From Mesorhizobium sp. GbtcB19 (GTDB lineage: Bacteria; Pseudomonadota; Alphaproteobacteria; Rhizobiales; Rhizobiaceae), in contig NZ_JAGXJY010000031.1 in the NCBI RefSeq assembly GCF_019091085.1, forward strand, positions 1-48,806: 48,806 nt of DNA. Reading direction: 5' to 3'. How positions within the stretch are numbered: position 1 is the stretch's first letter; each line of letters opens with the position of its first letter. Below the pieces are notes generated by a model. It was not told where the DNA came from and searched no databases. It saw nothing but the letters and a program-made list of their open reading frames with translations. Positions 22,186 to 32,333 of the stretch are shown here, one piece after another. The position numbers and the translations under genes were made by a program.

Positions 22186-23478
22186 CTACATGTTCAACCT
22201 GATCGCGACGGAGCGGGCATGCGCGTCGAGCCCTTCCGCCTTGGCCAGCGCGATCGCGGCGGGCGCCAGCACCTTGAGCTGCTCCGGCCCGAGCTTCAGG
22301 ATCGAGCTGCGCTTGACGAAATCGAGCACGGACAGACCCGAGGAAAAGCGTGCCGACCGCGCCGTCGGCAGCACATGGTTTGAGCCGCCGACATAGTCGC
22401 CGATGACCTCCGGCGTATGCCGGCCGATGAACACGGCGCCCGCGTTGCGCATCCTGGAAAGGAAGCCCTCGGCATCGTCGAAAGCGAGCTCGACATGCTC
22501 GGCGGCGATGCGGTCGACCAGCGGCAGCGAGGCCTCCAGCGTCGGCACCAGGATCACCGCGCCGAAGTCGCGCCAACTCGCGGCCGCCGTCTCGGCCCGC
22601 GGCAGGACTTTAAGCTGGCGTTCGACAGCGTGTTCGACCGCCTTGCCGAATTCGGCATTGTCGGTGATCAGGATCGATTGCGCCGAAACGTCATGCTCGG
22701 CCTGCGCCAAAAGGTCGGCCGCGATCCAGTCCGGATCGTTGTCGGCATCGGCCACCACCAGCACTTCCGACGGCCCGGCGATCATGTCGATGCCGACCGT
22801 GCCGAAAACCTGCCGCTTGGCCGCCGCGACATAGGCGTTGCCCGGGCCGACGATCTTGGCGACCGGCCTGATCGTCTCGGTGCCATAGGCGAGAGCGGCG
22901 ACGGCCTGCGCGCCGCCGACGCGATAGATCTCCGAAACGCCGGCAAGATCGGCCGCCACCAGCACCAGCGGATTGATGACGCCGCCCGTGGCCGGCACCA
23001 CGATGACGATGCGGTCGACCCCGGCGACCCGTGCCGGCACGGCGTTCATCAGCACCGAGCTCGGATAGCTCGCGGTGCCGCCGGGCACATAGAGGCCGAC
23101 GGCTTCGATCGCCGTCCAGCGCGAGCCGAGCTCGACGCCGGCGGCATCCGTATAGCGGTCGTCCTTCGGCTTCTGTCGCTCGTGATGCGACCGGATACGG
23201 TCGCGCGCGAATTTGAGCGCCTCGATCGTGGCCGGATCGGCCGCTTCATGGGCCCTGGCGATGTCGTCCTTCGAGACGGCGATGCCGAGCTTGCCGAGAT
23301 CGGCTCTGTCGAACTTCAGCGTATAGTCGATGAGCGCCTTGTCGCCCTCGGCGCGCACGCGCCCGATAATGTCGCGCACCACGGCCTCGACATCGGCCGA
23401 CACCTCGCGCTTGGTGGTGAGGAAGGCCGAAAAGCGCTGTTCGAAATCGATATCCTGCTGGCGGAGCGTAATGGCCAT
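22186..23478 (-). CDS. hisD: Histidinol dehydrogenase
   Basis: The 430-residue enzyme oxidises L-histidinol to histidine in two NAD-dependent steps, the last reaction of histidine synthesis. Family motifs are present in order: AVGLYVPGGTASYPSSVLMN, YRVGGAQAVAALAYGTETIR, PGNAYVAAAKRQVFGTVGID with MIAGPSEVLV, QAEHDVSAQSILIT and AEHVELAFDD. Length is standard. Here it is isolated from other his genes and sits in the murA-to-infA block. Confidence 0.96.
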   Translation of the reverse strand: MAITLRQQDIDFEQRFSAFLTTKREVSADVEAVVRDIIGRVRAEGDKALIDYTLKFDRADLGKLGIAVSKDDIARAHEAADPATIEALKFARDRIRSHHERQKPKDDRYTDAAGVELGSRWTAIEAVGLYVPGGTASYPSSVLMNAVPARVAGVDRIVIVVPATGGVINPLVLVAADLAGVSEIYRVGGAQAVAALAYGTETIRPVAKIVGPGNAYVAAAKRQVFGTVGIDMIAGPSEVLVVADADNDPDWIAADLLAQAEHDVSAQSILITDNAEFGKAVEHAVERQLKVLPRAETAAASWRDFGAVILVPTLEASLPLVDRIAAEHVELAFDDAEGFLSRMRNAGAVFIGRHTPEVIGDYVGGSNHVLPTARSARFSSGLSVLDFVKRSSILKLGPEQLKVLAPAAIALAKAEGLDAHARSVAIRLNM

Positions 23479-23484
23479 TGCGCC

Positions 23485-23919
23485 TCAGCCCCTGTGCGCG
23501 GGTCGTGAAGTGGCTTCCCAGGAGCCGCCGACATCGGCAAGCCGCGCCTCGACGCATTCCACGTCGAGCATGATGGTGCCGCCGCCCGAAAACACCAGTT
23601 CGACGATGCCGGCCGGCTTGCTGATGGCGATGAAGCTGATCGCCAGCAGCGACAGCACCTCGGCCGGCTTGTCGCGTTGAATACCGCTGGTCTTGGCGCC
23701 GAGCACGCGGTCGAAGTGCAGCACGCTTTGCCGCCGTTCATTGTGCTGGCGGAACAGGCCGGATTTCGCCTCCCAGACGAACCGGTTCATGGTCAGCACG
23801 AAGCGCTTGGCCGCCGGCAGGTATTCAAGGTCGGAGACCTTCATCACGGCGTCCTGGACATGCGCCGAGACGATGCTCAGATCCTGGTCGTCGAGCGCGA
23901 TGAGCTTGAGAGCTGCCAT
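23485..23919 (-). CDS. DUF2948 family protein
   Basis: The 144-residue protein (LKLIALDDQDLSIVSAHVQD, VSDLEYLPAAKRFVLTMNRF) is the DUF2948 protein found upstream of hisD throughout Rhizobiales. Its function is unknown. It ends 6 bases before hisD and is probably in the same transcript. Confidence 0.85.
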   Translation of the reverse strand: MAALKLIALDDQDLSIVSAHVQDAVMKVSDLEYLPAAKRFVLTMNRFVWEAKSGLFRQHNERRQSVLHFDRVLGAKTSGIQRDKPAEVLSLLAISFIAISKPAGIVELVFSGGGTIMLDVECVEARLADVGGSWEATSRPAHRG

Positions 23920-24269
23920 GCGGGATTTCGCACCTGAAGGTTGGTTTCAGCCTTCTGTTAGGCGGTCTTTCCGGTCCGTGCAACCTCGGCACGGAACCTG
24001 TTTAAGGCAATCACGCGAAGCCGGTGCCGCCCTCATCGGCCTGCCGGGCACTTCTCGCCGTATAGTGACGGGGAGAAGGAACGCTTTTCGCCAGGGATTT
24101 CGTCAATTGCGAACGTTGCAGGAAAGGCGCCAAAGCTGCAGTCGCGGCCTTCTCCCCGTTTGCGGGGAGAAGGTGCCCGAAGGGCGGATGAGGGGCGGCG
24201 CCGACCTTGGCCATTGGCCTTCCAGCAGAGTAAGGCCCGCTCTTATCCGCAAGGCTTGCCCTGGGTCAC
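23920..24269. other. Intergenic stretch between DUF2948 and murA with repeat elements
   Basis: No gene is seen. It contains a perfect hairpin CCTTCTCCCCG-TTTG-CGGGGAGAAGG at 24148-24173, a repeat type common in Mesorhizobium, and a related half-copy near 24068-24080. The hairpin could end the murA transcript. Confidence 0.6.
24148..24173. repeat. REP-like palindrome
   Basis: CCTTCTCCCCG and CGGGGAGAAGG pair perfectly around TTTG. It is followed by GTGCCCGAAGGGCGGATGAG, the usual continuation of this rhizobial repeat. Confidence 0.75.
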
Positions 24270-25562
<1,293 letters not shown>

Positions 25563-25703
25563 AAGAAAACGTCCCCTCGGCCAGAACAGGCCGGTTTCAA
25601 TCGGTTGATGCGCCCGGCTTAGACCATTGGCCGGCTTGGTTCAAGAAATAGGATTTCCCCCAGACCCTGACCAACAGTGGTCGGCCAGTGTGGCTGATTT
25701 CGG

Positions 25704-25880
25704 TTAGTCCTTGTGCATTTTTCCAGCAGCCGGCAATCCTTCCGACCGCTGATCGGCATCGCCCGCGCGTCGGGAACGCGCTTGCGCCTTGCGTTTCTGC
25801 AGATTGGCGCGCAAAGCCTCGGCCAGTCGGCCCTTACGCTCGGCTTCGCCTTTTTTCGGTGGATTTGTCTTCTCGTCCAT
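25704..25880 (-). CDS. Small basic protein upstream of murA
   Basis: A 58-residue protein, MDEKTNPPKKGEAERKGRLA followed by EALRANLQKRKAQARSRRAG, of the type commonly annotated as hypothetical upstream of murA in Rhizobiales. It is highly charged and probably helical. No function is known. Confidence 0.6.
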   Translation of the reverse strand: MDEKTNPPKKGEAERKGRLAEALRANLQKRKAQARSRRAGDADQRSEGLPAAGKMHKD

Positions 25881-26105
25881 CGTCCGATCCCTGGCCGGTG
25901 GTCAGCCGGCTGCGATTCCGCCATGGGTAGCATTTTGGCCCGGCGATGTCATGAAAGCAGGCGGCCAGGCGGGTTTCGGGCTGTGGAGCAGCTGCGCGTG
26001 CCGCTTCGAGCCGCATAGTTGTTGCCAGGAATCACATGCGACGCTTTGGGTTTTTCTTGGCCTTGCGCTTGCCGGTTCGATATGGCAGAAGCGCCGCCAT
26101 CGCAG

Positions 26106-26180
<75 letters not shown>

Positions 26181-26258
26181 GTCCTTCCCTGCAACTGTTT
26201 GACCGCACGGTGCTTGACGGTGTCCTGGCGTCAACCTATTGCGATGCCTCGCCCACGA

Positions 26259-26333
26259 GGCCTCGTGGCGGAATGGTTCACGCACAGGACTGCAAATCCT
26301 TCAATCCCGGTTCGATTCCGGGCGAGGCCTCCA
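26259..26333 (+). tRNA. tRNA-Cys (GCA)
   Basis: Acceptor GGCCTCG/CGAGGCC, anticodon loop CTGCAAA with GCA, T-arm GGTTCGATTCC and encoded CCA are present. It lies 78 bases after tRNA-Thr in the same direction. Confidence 0.95.
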
Positions 26334-26417
26334 GTTTTCGCGCCAGTGTGATCCAGCGGCGGGCGCGGGCCCGGCCAACACGCGAACCTGGCCAACACGC
26401 GAACCGATCACGCCGGC

Positions 26418-27188
26418 TCAGTTGTTGACATGCGACAGCCGCAGGCCGGCTTCGTCGGGGGCCTCGGCCATGCCTTCCTCGGCGAAGCGGTACATGTCCT
26501 CGAAATCCAGCTCATGCTCGAAAACGACGCCGCCGACGCTGATCGCAAGCACGTCCTTGTCGCCTTTCGGCGCGAAATAGATCTCGCCGACCGCGCCGCG
26601 AATGCGCTCGCCGATCTCCTTGGCGTCCTGGTCGCTCGCGCCCGGCAGGAAGACGCCGAACATCGAGGTTCCGAGCCGGCCGATCAGATCGTCCTTGCGC
26701 ACGGCGGACCGGATGGCCGATGCGATAAGGCGCAAGGCCTCGTCACCCCATTCGAGACCGAAGCGCAGGTTGATCGATGCCAGATGTTGCGGATGGATGA
26801 CCAGAAAGGCGCCGGAGCGCGGGCCGACCGGTCTCGCGGCCCGTCTGTCGACCATCGACGTGAACACCTTGCCGTTCAGGCAGCCGGTCAACTGGTCGAA
26901 GGTGCCGGACCTGGTGAGTTCCTGCCGGTAGCGGCGGATCTCGATCTGCTGCCAGCCGAGCAGGGCAAACAGCGGCAGGCCGATGGCGATCGGCACGACG
27001 ATGGCCGTAACCGCCCCGCGCACGAACGGCGTCAGGCTGTCGCTGAACATGAGCAGGTAGTTCAATGCGAGCGAAAGGGCGACGCATGCCGCGGTGCCAA
27101 GCACGGCCAGCCAGATCACCTGCGTCCATGTCCGAACCGGCGCGGTCTGCGTTTTCGTGGGCAAGGGCAAATCTCCTGTTCGACGCAT
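26418..27188 (-). CDS. Membrane-anchored degenerate GGDEF-domain protein
   Basis: The 256-residue protein has two transmembrane helices (about residues 22-48 and 58-77), a short linker and a GGDEF-fold domain (FDQLTGCLNGKVFTSMVDRR, LEWGDEALRLIASAIRSAVR). The signature loop that should read GGDEF is GTSMF (RLGTSMFGVF), so c-di-GMP synthesis is unlikely. It could act as a receptor or scaffold. The gene stands alone. Confidence 0.8.
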   Translation of the reverse strand: MRRTGDLPLPTKTQTAPVRTWTQVIWLAVLGTAACVALSLALNYLLMFSDSLTPFVRGAVTAIVVPIAIGLPLFALLGWQQIEIRRYRQELTRSGTFDQLTGCLNGKVFTSMVDRRAARPVGPRSGAFLVIHPQHLASINLRFGLEWGDEALRLIASAIRSAVRKDDLIGRLGTSMFGVFLPGASDQDAKEIGERIRGAVGEIYFAPKGDKDVLAISVGGVVFEHELDFEDMYRFAEEGMAEAPDEAGLRLSHVNN

Positions 27189-27423
27189 TGGCTTACAGGA
27201 GGTCCGTTACGATTTCGGTGTCAGGAAAGCGTACAATTTGATGCAAAATCGGCATCTTCTCCATACGAAGCGCTGCATCCGGCGCGCGCCGCGACTTCTG
27301 CGTTTGATGACCCGCCCGGACGTTGGAACAGTCTACGGTCCTTAGGAGAACGGAACCGCTCTGACCATTCTGCTTTCACGCAATTCGGAAGCGGAACCGG
27401 TCGCGGGTTTCCTGCAAATTGCG

Positions 27424-28134
27424 CTATTGCGGCGGGCCGAAGATGCCCATCCTGGCCTCTCTGGCCACCGCTTCCGCCCTGCCGTAGATGCCGGTAGGCG
27501 CGGCCGTCGCCCAGCCGTTGGAGACCAGCCAGGCGCCGACATCCTGCTTGCCGAGCGCACAGGGCGCGGCGATGGCGAAGCGGTCGACATCCGGCGGCAG
27601 CAGGCATTTGAGTGCCCGGCCGCGCAGCCAGGCGTTGAAGGCGGCGCGCGCCCGCTGGCCGCAGGGCCAGGCGCTGTTGTCGAACGAGCAGGTCCTGCCG
27701 GGATCAATGTCGACCGTCCCGCTGATGGCGACCGTGCGTCCCATGGCTTCGAAGACCGCCGAGGAGGTCGCGACCGGACGAAAAAGCAGCGTCTCGTGCC
27801 AATCCTGCGGCATCGGCGTATTCGGCAGCGGCGCGAGCCCGAGTTCGCCGAGCGGCGGCCGCGGCTCGATGCGCTCGATCCCGGATGGGTCGAGCGGCGG
27901 CGGCGCGATGCGATCCTCGGCGATCTTGCGCGCCGGTTGGCCTGGCCGCGTGTCGTGGATCGGGGCCTGGGAGACCGGCCGCACATCGCCGGCGCCCGGA
28001 ACCGGCGCGATCGAAAGCGGCTCGGGTGGCAGCCAGCGCTCGCTTTCGGCGATCAGCAACATGCCGGCGAGCAGCCCGAGCCCGCCGAGCACCGGCGCCA
28101 GCAGCGGACGGCCGGGCGGTTTCGCCTGGCTCAC
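27424..28134 (-). CDS. Thermonuclease-like (SNase-fold) secreted or anchored protein
   Basis: The 236-residue protein has an N-terminal hydrophobic segment (PVLGGLGLLAGMLLIAES), a proline-rich linker to about residue 115, then an SNase-type domain (VAISGTVDIDPGRTCSFDNS, RARAAFNAWLRGRALKCLLP, GAWLVSNGWATAAPTGIYGR, EARMGIFGPP). The canonical catalytic Arg/Glu set of staphylococcal nuclease is not obvious, so nuclease activity is uncertain. It is likely in the periplasm, membrane-anchored. Confidence 0.7.
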   Translation of the reverse strand: MSQAKPPGRPLLAPVLGGLGLLAGMLLIAESERWLPPEPLSIAPVPGAGDVRPVSQAPIHDTRPGQPARKIAEDRIAPPPLDPSGIERIEPRPPLGELGLAPLPNTPMPQDWHETLLFRPVATSSAVFEAMGRTVAISGTVDIDPGRTCSFDNSAWPCGQRARAAFNAWLRGRALKCLLPPDVDRFAIAAPCALGKQDVGAWLVSNGWATAAPTGIYGRAEAVAREARMGIFGPPQ

Positions 28135-28338
28135 GCGCAGGCCCTCGAGGGGGTGCGCCGATTGCCGGCGCCGCCGCTCGATCCCAACGCGCTGAATCCT
28201 GTCGACACGGCGCCCCCCGCTCTTTGACCCCGATCATACATTAGACGCGAGCCACATTCCTTGAAAAGCAAGGCGTTGCGTTAAGCCTCGCGCAACCAAT
28301 GCTGGCTAGAATCGGTCATCGGATGTCGAGGGGATGAC

Positions 28339-28875
28339 ATGACGCGCAAGCCGATACTGCTCTTTGCCTTTCCGGCCCTGATGCTGCTTCTGCTGGCGGC
28401 AGAGCGACTGGCGGCAATGCTTCTGGGCTTCTATCCGGCGAGCCCTGCCGTGTGGCAGGCCTGGCTGGAACTGCGCCCGTTCTCGACGATGTTCTGGCAG
28501 CAGGTGCACGTGTATCTTGCCGGGTCGATGGCCGCCGATGCTGCCGTCATTGTCTTGGCGGCTGGCGCCTTTTGGATGATCTGCCATGCAAAGAGACCCG
28601 CCGGGTTCTTCCTCGCCAATCATGCCGCGCTGATCTTTGCCGGCAAGATGATCGCGCTGAGCAGCCACGCGGAAACGGCAAGCACCATTGCCGCCTTCAC
28701 CATACCGAACGGCTGGCACTTTTCGCTTATGCTCGACTTCAGCGCGAAGAACAGCCTGGTGCTGTGCGTCGGTCTCGCGGCCTGCGCATACTGCCATGTC
28801 GCGTTCCTGCGCGAGGCCAGGGCGCGCGCCCAAACGCGCGCAGTCCGCGTCCTGGCGCTGCAGCGCGATCTGTAG
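28339..28875 (+). CDS. Small multi-pass membrane protein of unknown function
   Basis: The 178-residue protein shows about four hydrophobic helices (LLFAFPALMLLLLAAERLAA, VYLAGSMAADAAVIVLAAGA, FFLANHAALIFAGKMIAL, LVLCVGLAACAYCHVAFL) and a basic C-terminus. GAGGGGA precedes the ATG. No family is recognised. It is the only rightward gene in this stretch and stands alone. Confidence 0.65.
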   Translation: MTRKPILLFAFPALMLLLLAAERLAAMLLGFYPASPAVWQAWLELRPFSTMFWQQVHVYLAGSMAADAAVIVLAAGAFWMICHAKRPAGFFLANHAALIFAGKMIALSSHAETASTIAAFTIPNGWHFSLMLDFSAKNSLVLCVGLAACAYCHVAFLREARARAQTRAVRVLALQRDL

Positions 28876-28911
28876 TGCTGGTTCAGGCCGCGGCGGCGAC
28901 AGCGCGCGCGA

Positions 28912-29472
28912 TCAGTTGATCTTCTTGTAGTAGACCTTGCCGTCGGGCTGCTGGATGCGCTGGTAAGCCGGGTTGGGGCCCGGAGGCGCGACCTTCCGCT
29001 TGAACGAGCGCTGCGCGTCGGCGGGATCGGCGCCGCTTTCGCCGGCCGCGGACGCATCCGCCACCGTGGTGTTGTCGAGCATGGCCGGTTCGGGCGCGCT
29101 GGGCGCCTGCTCGCTGGCGGCAACGGGCTGGCCTTGCTCCAGCTTGGCGATATTGCCGTTGATCTGGCCGAAACTCGCCTGCAACTGGCGGTCCAGCGTC
29201 TCGAACCGGCTCTGGAAACCGTTGTTGACCGTGTCGATGCGGGCTCCGATTCGCTGCTCGAACTGGCCGAGCTGCTCCAGCCGCGCCTCCATCGTCTTGA
29301 GCTCGTTGACGCCGCGATAGAGATAGACGGCGGCGGTCACATTGACGAAGGTGACGAGCGCGGCGCCAACCGCGACGGTAGCGATGAGCTTGCCCCGGCT
29401 GGGTTTTCCGGGCACGGCTTCCCTTTGACCGAGTTCGATTGCCGGAGCGTCCGGCTCGCTGATCATCGTCAT
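28912..29472 (-). CDS. Single-pass membrane protein with coiled coil, coupled to an L,D-transpeptidase
   Basis: The 186-residue protein has a cytoplasmic N-terminus of about 28 residues, one transmembrane helix (LIATVAVGAALVTFVNVTAA), a predicted coiled coil (LKTMEARLEQLGQFEQRIGA onward) and a low-complexity Ala/Pro tail with a terminal YQRIQQPDGKVYYKKIN. The family is not recognised. Its ATG overlaps the L,D-transpeptidase stop by 4 bases, so it may position that enzyme in the envelope. Confidence 0.65.
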   Translation of the reverse strand: MTMISEPDAPAIELGQREAVPGKPSRGKLIATVAVGAALVTFVNVTAAVYLYRGVNELKTMEARLEQLGQFEQRIGARIDTVNNGFQSRFETLDRQLQASFGQINGNIAKLEQGQPVAASEQAPSAPEPAMLDNTTVADASAAGESGADPADAQRSFKRKVAPPGPNPAYQRIQQPDGKVYYKKIN

Positions 29473-30059
29473 TCAACCACCACCTTTGCGCCCACCGCGA
29501 CGCGTTTGAAGAGATCGATCACATCGGTGTTCGTCAGCCGGAAACATCCGGACGTGCCGTCGAAACCGACGCCCTTGGGATCGTTGGTGCCATGGATGCG
29601 ATAGAGTGTATCGCGTCCATCGCGCGACAGATAGAGCGCCCGGGCGCCGAGCGGGTTGTAGGGGCCGGCCGGCACCATCGCCGGCAGCTCCGGCCGGCGC
29701 GAGCGCATTTCCTTGGGCGGGCGCCACTCCGGCCATTCGGTCTTGGACGCGACCTTGACCGTTCCGGTCCAGCCGAAGCCGTCGCGGCCGACGCTGATCT
29801 GGTAGCGCAGCGCCTGGCCCTGGCCCGTCACCAGATAGAGCGCCTTCTCGTTCTTGCGGATGATGATCGTGCCGGGCTGCTCGCTGGTCTGGAAGCCGAC
29901 CGCCTTGCGCAGGCTAGGACCCATGGCGGGCAGCGGCGGCAGGCCCGATCCGGCCGTCGCCACGTCGCACCCCAGCGCCAGCCCAACGCCGATCAGCAAG
30001 GCGCCGGCGAGGCCGACGCCGACGCGCGTTTTGCAGGCGAAGCGCCTAGCGCTGGGCAT
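29469..30059 (-). CDS. L,D-transpeptidase (YkuD / ErfK family)
   Basis: The 196-residue protein has an N-terminal hydrophobic signal segment (VGVGLAGALLIGVGLALGCD) and a YkuD domain with the active-site signature YRIHGTNDPKGVGF followed by TSGCFRLTNTDV, where His and Cys are catalytic. Such enzymes cross-link peptidoglycan or attach proteins to it. It overlaps cpaE by 14 bases, linking it to the pilus locus. Confidence 0.88.
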   Translation of the reverse strand: MPSARRFACKTRVGVGLAGALLIGVGLALGCDVATAGSGLPPLPAMGPSLRKAVGFQTSEQPGTIIIRKNEKALYLVTGQGQALRYQISVGRDGFGWTGTVKVASKTEWPEWRPPKEMRSRRPELPAMVPAGPYNPLGARALYLSRDGRDTLYRIHGTNDPKGVGFDGTSGCFRLTNTDVIDLFKRVAVGAKVVVE

Positions 30060-31209
30060 TGTCCAGCCGTTCCTTGAACATGCGCTTGAGATCCTTGTTG
30101 AAGCGCGCGCGCCCGTCCACCTCGGAAGGCAGGATGGCGCGATTCAGCGCGTCGGCCAAGAGCGCGTTGTCCAGCGCCAGCGATTTGATGTTCGGTGCCT
30201 TGAAGATCTTCTCCAGCTCGCTGCGCGAGAAGTGGTTGCCGAACCATTTGCGCTTGTGCTTGTTGGCGACCAGCGTGATGCTGACCTTGTTGCCGCGCAA
30301 TTCGCGGATTTTCTTGTAGAGGCGCTTGCCTTGCCTGAGCGAGGCGACATTGAGCTCGAAGACGATGAAGATCTCGTCGCTCGTGCGCAGCACCGAGTCA
30401 TGCCACGGCGTCTCGATGTTGGGCAGGTCGATGACGATGTCGTCGAAGCGGTAGGCGACGAGATCGAGCAGCTTGAAGACGAAGTCGGAACCATGCGGCT
30501 CGAATGGCAGTTGCGGGCGCTCGAAGGAATAGAGCGTGAGGCCGGACGGCCGCGACAATTTGATGACGTCCATGAGCTCGACGTCGAGACGGTCCGGCTG
30601 GCCGATGATGCCGGTCAGGTCGAACTGGTTGAACAGGTTGAGATAGGCGCCGCAATTGGCGCTCTGGAAGTCGAGGTCGACGAGGCAGGTCGAGGCCGCC
30701 CGCTCGGCCGACTTCGAGGCCAGATGCTCCGCCGCCGAGATCGCCAGCGTCGTAGCGCCGGCGCCGCCGCTCGCGGCGATGAAGGTGACGATGCGGCTCT
30801 TGGTGCCCTGATTGCCGGTGTCGTGGAAAGTGACGGCGTTGAGCAACTCCTTGGCGTCGAGCGGCTTGTGCAGCCAGTCGGAGGCGTTCATGCGCACCAG
30901 AACGCGCGTCTGCTCCGAGGTGAGCTCATCGGAAATCGCGATCAGCGGCACCGAGGCCCAGGCCGAGCGCGCCTCGACCACCCCCGGACTGCCGAGCAGT
31001 TCGCCATTGCCGAGATCGAGGATGATGATGCCGGGACGGCTGTCGACCGGCGGCCCCTTCAGGAACTCGGCCGCCTCCGAAATCTTGACGTCATAGATCG
31101 CCAGCGCGTCGAGCCTTGTCGTGACGTCGCGCTTGAAATTCGGATCCGACGAAAACAGCGCCACCTGCTTGCGCTTGGTCGGGAGGACTCTGGTATCGAT
31201 GGCGTTCAT
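30046..31209 (-). CDS. cpaE: CpaE/TadZ-type pilus localisation ATPase
   Basis: The 387-residue protein has a receiver-like N-terminal domain (QVALFSSDPNFKRDV, GIIILDLGNGELLGS) and a ParA/MinD-like domain with a deviant Walker A (AASGGAGATTLAISAAEHLA) and VDLDFQSANCGAYLN. The Lys of the usual Walker A is replaced. In the Tad system it places the pilus machinery in the cell. The ATG at 31209 is chosen because the homology begins there and it overlaps the upstream stop by 4 bases. Confidence 0.88.
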   Translation of the reverse strand: MNAIDTRVLPTKRKQVALFSSDPNFKRDVTTRLDALAIYDVKISEAAEFLKGPPVDSRPGIIILDLGNGELLGSPGVVEARSAWASVPLIAISDELTSEQTRVLVRMNASDWLHKPLDAKELLNAVTFHDTGNQGTKSRIVTFIAASGGAGATTLAISAAEHLASKSAERAASTCLVDLDFQSANCGAYLNLFNQFDLTGIIGQPDRLDVELMDVIKLSRPSGLTLYSFERPQLPFEPHGSDFVFKLLDLVAYRFDDIVIDLPNIETPWHDSVLRTSDEIFIVFELNVASLRQGKRLYKKIRELRGNKVSITLVANKHKRKWFGNHFSRSELEKIFKAPNIKSLALDNALLADALNRAILPSEVDGRARFNKDLKRMFKERLDNAQR

Positions 31210-31841
31210 GGGTACGTGCTCTTTATGTCTTCGCCCGTGACCGTGCTCAGCATCGAGGGCATGGTGATGGTGTTGAACCCGAGCAACCCGCCCAGGAAGA
31301 AGAACTGGAATTGATGATTGACGATGCTGACCGTGATGGTCGGCACAGGGCCGTTGGGCCGGGTCCAGTAACCAAGGCCCGAAGCCTGATACTGAATCCG
31401 GACCTGGGACTTCGTCAGCATGGGCAGATATGAATGCATTCCAGCCCGGCTGCTGTTGCCGCTGAAGATAAAGTCGAAGGCGGCCTGACTTGCAGTGACA
31501 TCCAGGCACGTCGCGCCCGTTCCGCAGGTGCAGGAAGCTACACCCGCCGTATTGGCCGTGCAGATATAGTTATAGGTGTTGGCCGGGACGGCGGCGCCGA
31601 CATCCAGCGAGTTGCTGGGCGTCTTTGCCTCGAGGGCCAGCCCGGTGGCGACGGGGCTGGAAATCTGCGCCAGTCTTGCTCCGGCTTGCACGGCTTTGTT
31701 GGCCGCGTTCCATTGGTAGAAGGCATAGCCGAAGTCGACGAAACCGAGCAGGAGGGTCAGCAGCAGCGGCATGGCTATGGCCGCTTCGACCATCGTCGCG
31801 CCGCATTCGCTTGCCCAGAACCTGCGCCGCCGCATCACCAT
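31206..31841 (-). CDS. TadE-like pseudopilin
   Basis: The 211-residue protein begins with a short basic leader and ECGATMVEAAIAMPLLLTLL, the TadE prepilin-type cleavage site and hydrophobic helix, followed by a secreted domain with several Cys (CTCGTGATCLD). It is a minor pilin of the Tad secretion system, overlapping its neighbours on both sides. Confidence 0.8.
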   Translation of the reverse strand: MVMRRRRFWASECGATMVEAAIAMPLLLTLLLGFVDFGYAFYQWNAANKAVQAGARLAQISSPVATGLALEAKTPSNSLDVGAAVPANTYNYICTANTAGVASCTCGTGATCLDVTASQAAFDFIFSGNSSRAGMHSYLPMLTKSQVRIQYQASGLGYWTRPNGPVPTITVSIVNHQFQFFFLGGLLGFNTITMPSMLSTVTGEDIKSTYP

Positions 31842-32329
31842 CCGAGGACGCGCTCCTCATGGAATACCGACAGGTGGAGCTGAGGAAAACCGAGATAGAA
31901 CCAGAGGCCGAGATCCTGGTACGGATACGATGTGCTGACCTTCACGACATCGACGTTAGCGGTGGCGCTGAGATAGAGTTCGGTACCGGTCGCGGGATCG
32001 ATCGCCTGGAGGGACACTGGCTTGTTGATGGTAACCTCGTCTACGGTCCATCCCGTGACCCTGGCGCTGCCGCCAGTCACGGCGCCGTTCACGGCGAGGT
32101 TTTTTGCCAGTCCCGAGCAAGTGTCCCAATCGCTGCTGCAGCGCGCCATATAGCGGGCGGCATCCCTGACGCCGGCGTCAAGAAGCATGCGTGTGTTCAG
32201 CGCATTCGAGAATTCGAACACCCCGGCCGACAACAGCAGCAAAAAGGGCGTGAGCAGCGCCATCTCGACAAGGACGGCGCCGTCTTCGTCGCTCCTGAAA
32301 TGCCCGATGATGTGCCTGAGCGCTAGCAT
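31835..32329 (-). CDS. tadE: TadE-family pseudopilin
   Basis: The 164-residue protein has the TadE leader and helix (SDEDGAVLVEMALLTPFLLL) followed by DAGVRDAARYMARC. The prepilin motif G-x3-VE is processed by CpaA-type peptidases. It overlaps the next TadE-like gene by 7 bases and follows tadG by 4. Confidence 0.85.
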   Translation of the reverse strand: MLALRHIIGHFRSDEDGAVLVEMALLTPFLLLLSAGVFEFSNALNTRMLLDAGVRDAARYMARCSSDWDTCSGLAKNLAVNGAVTGGSARVTGWTVDEVTINKPVSLQAIDPATGTELYLSATANVDVVKVSTSYPYQDLGLWFYLGFPQLHLSVFHEERVLGW

Positions 32330-32333
32330 GGCT

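Noticed and set aside
22417..23508. Long rightward open frame opposite hisD
   Set aside because: It is the antisense shadow of a high-G+C gene, has no recognisable motifs, and hisD is certain.
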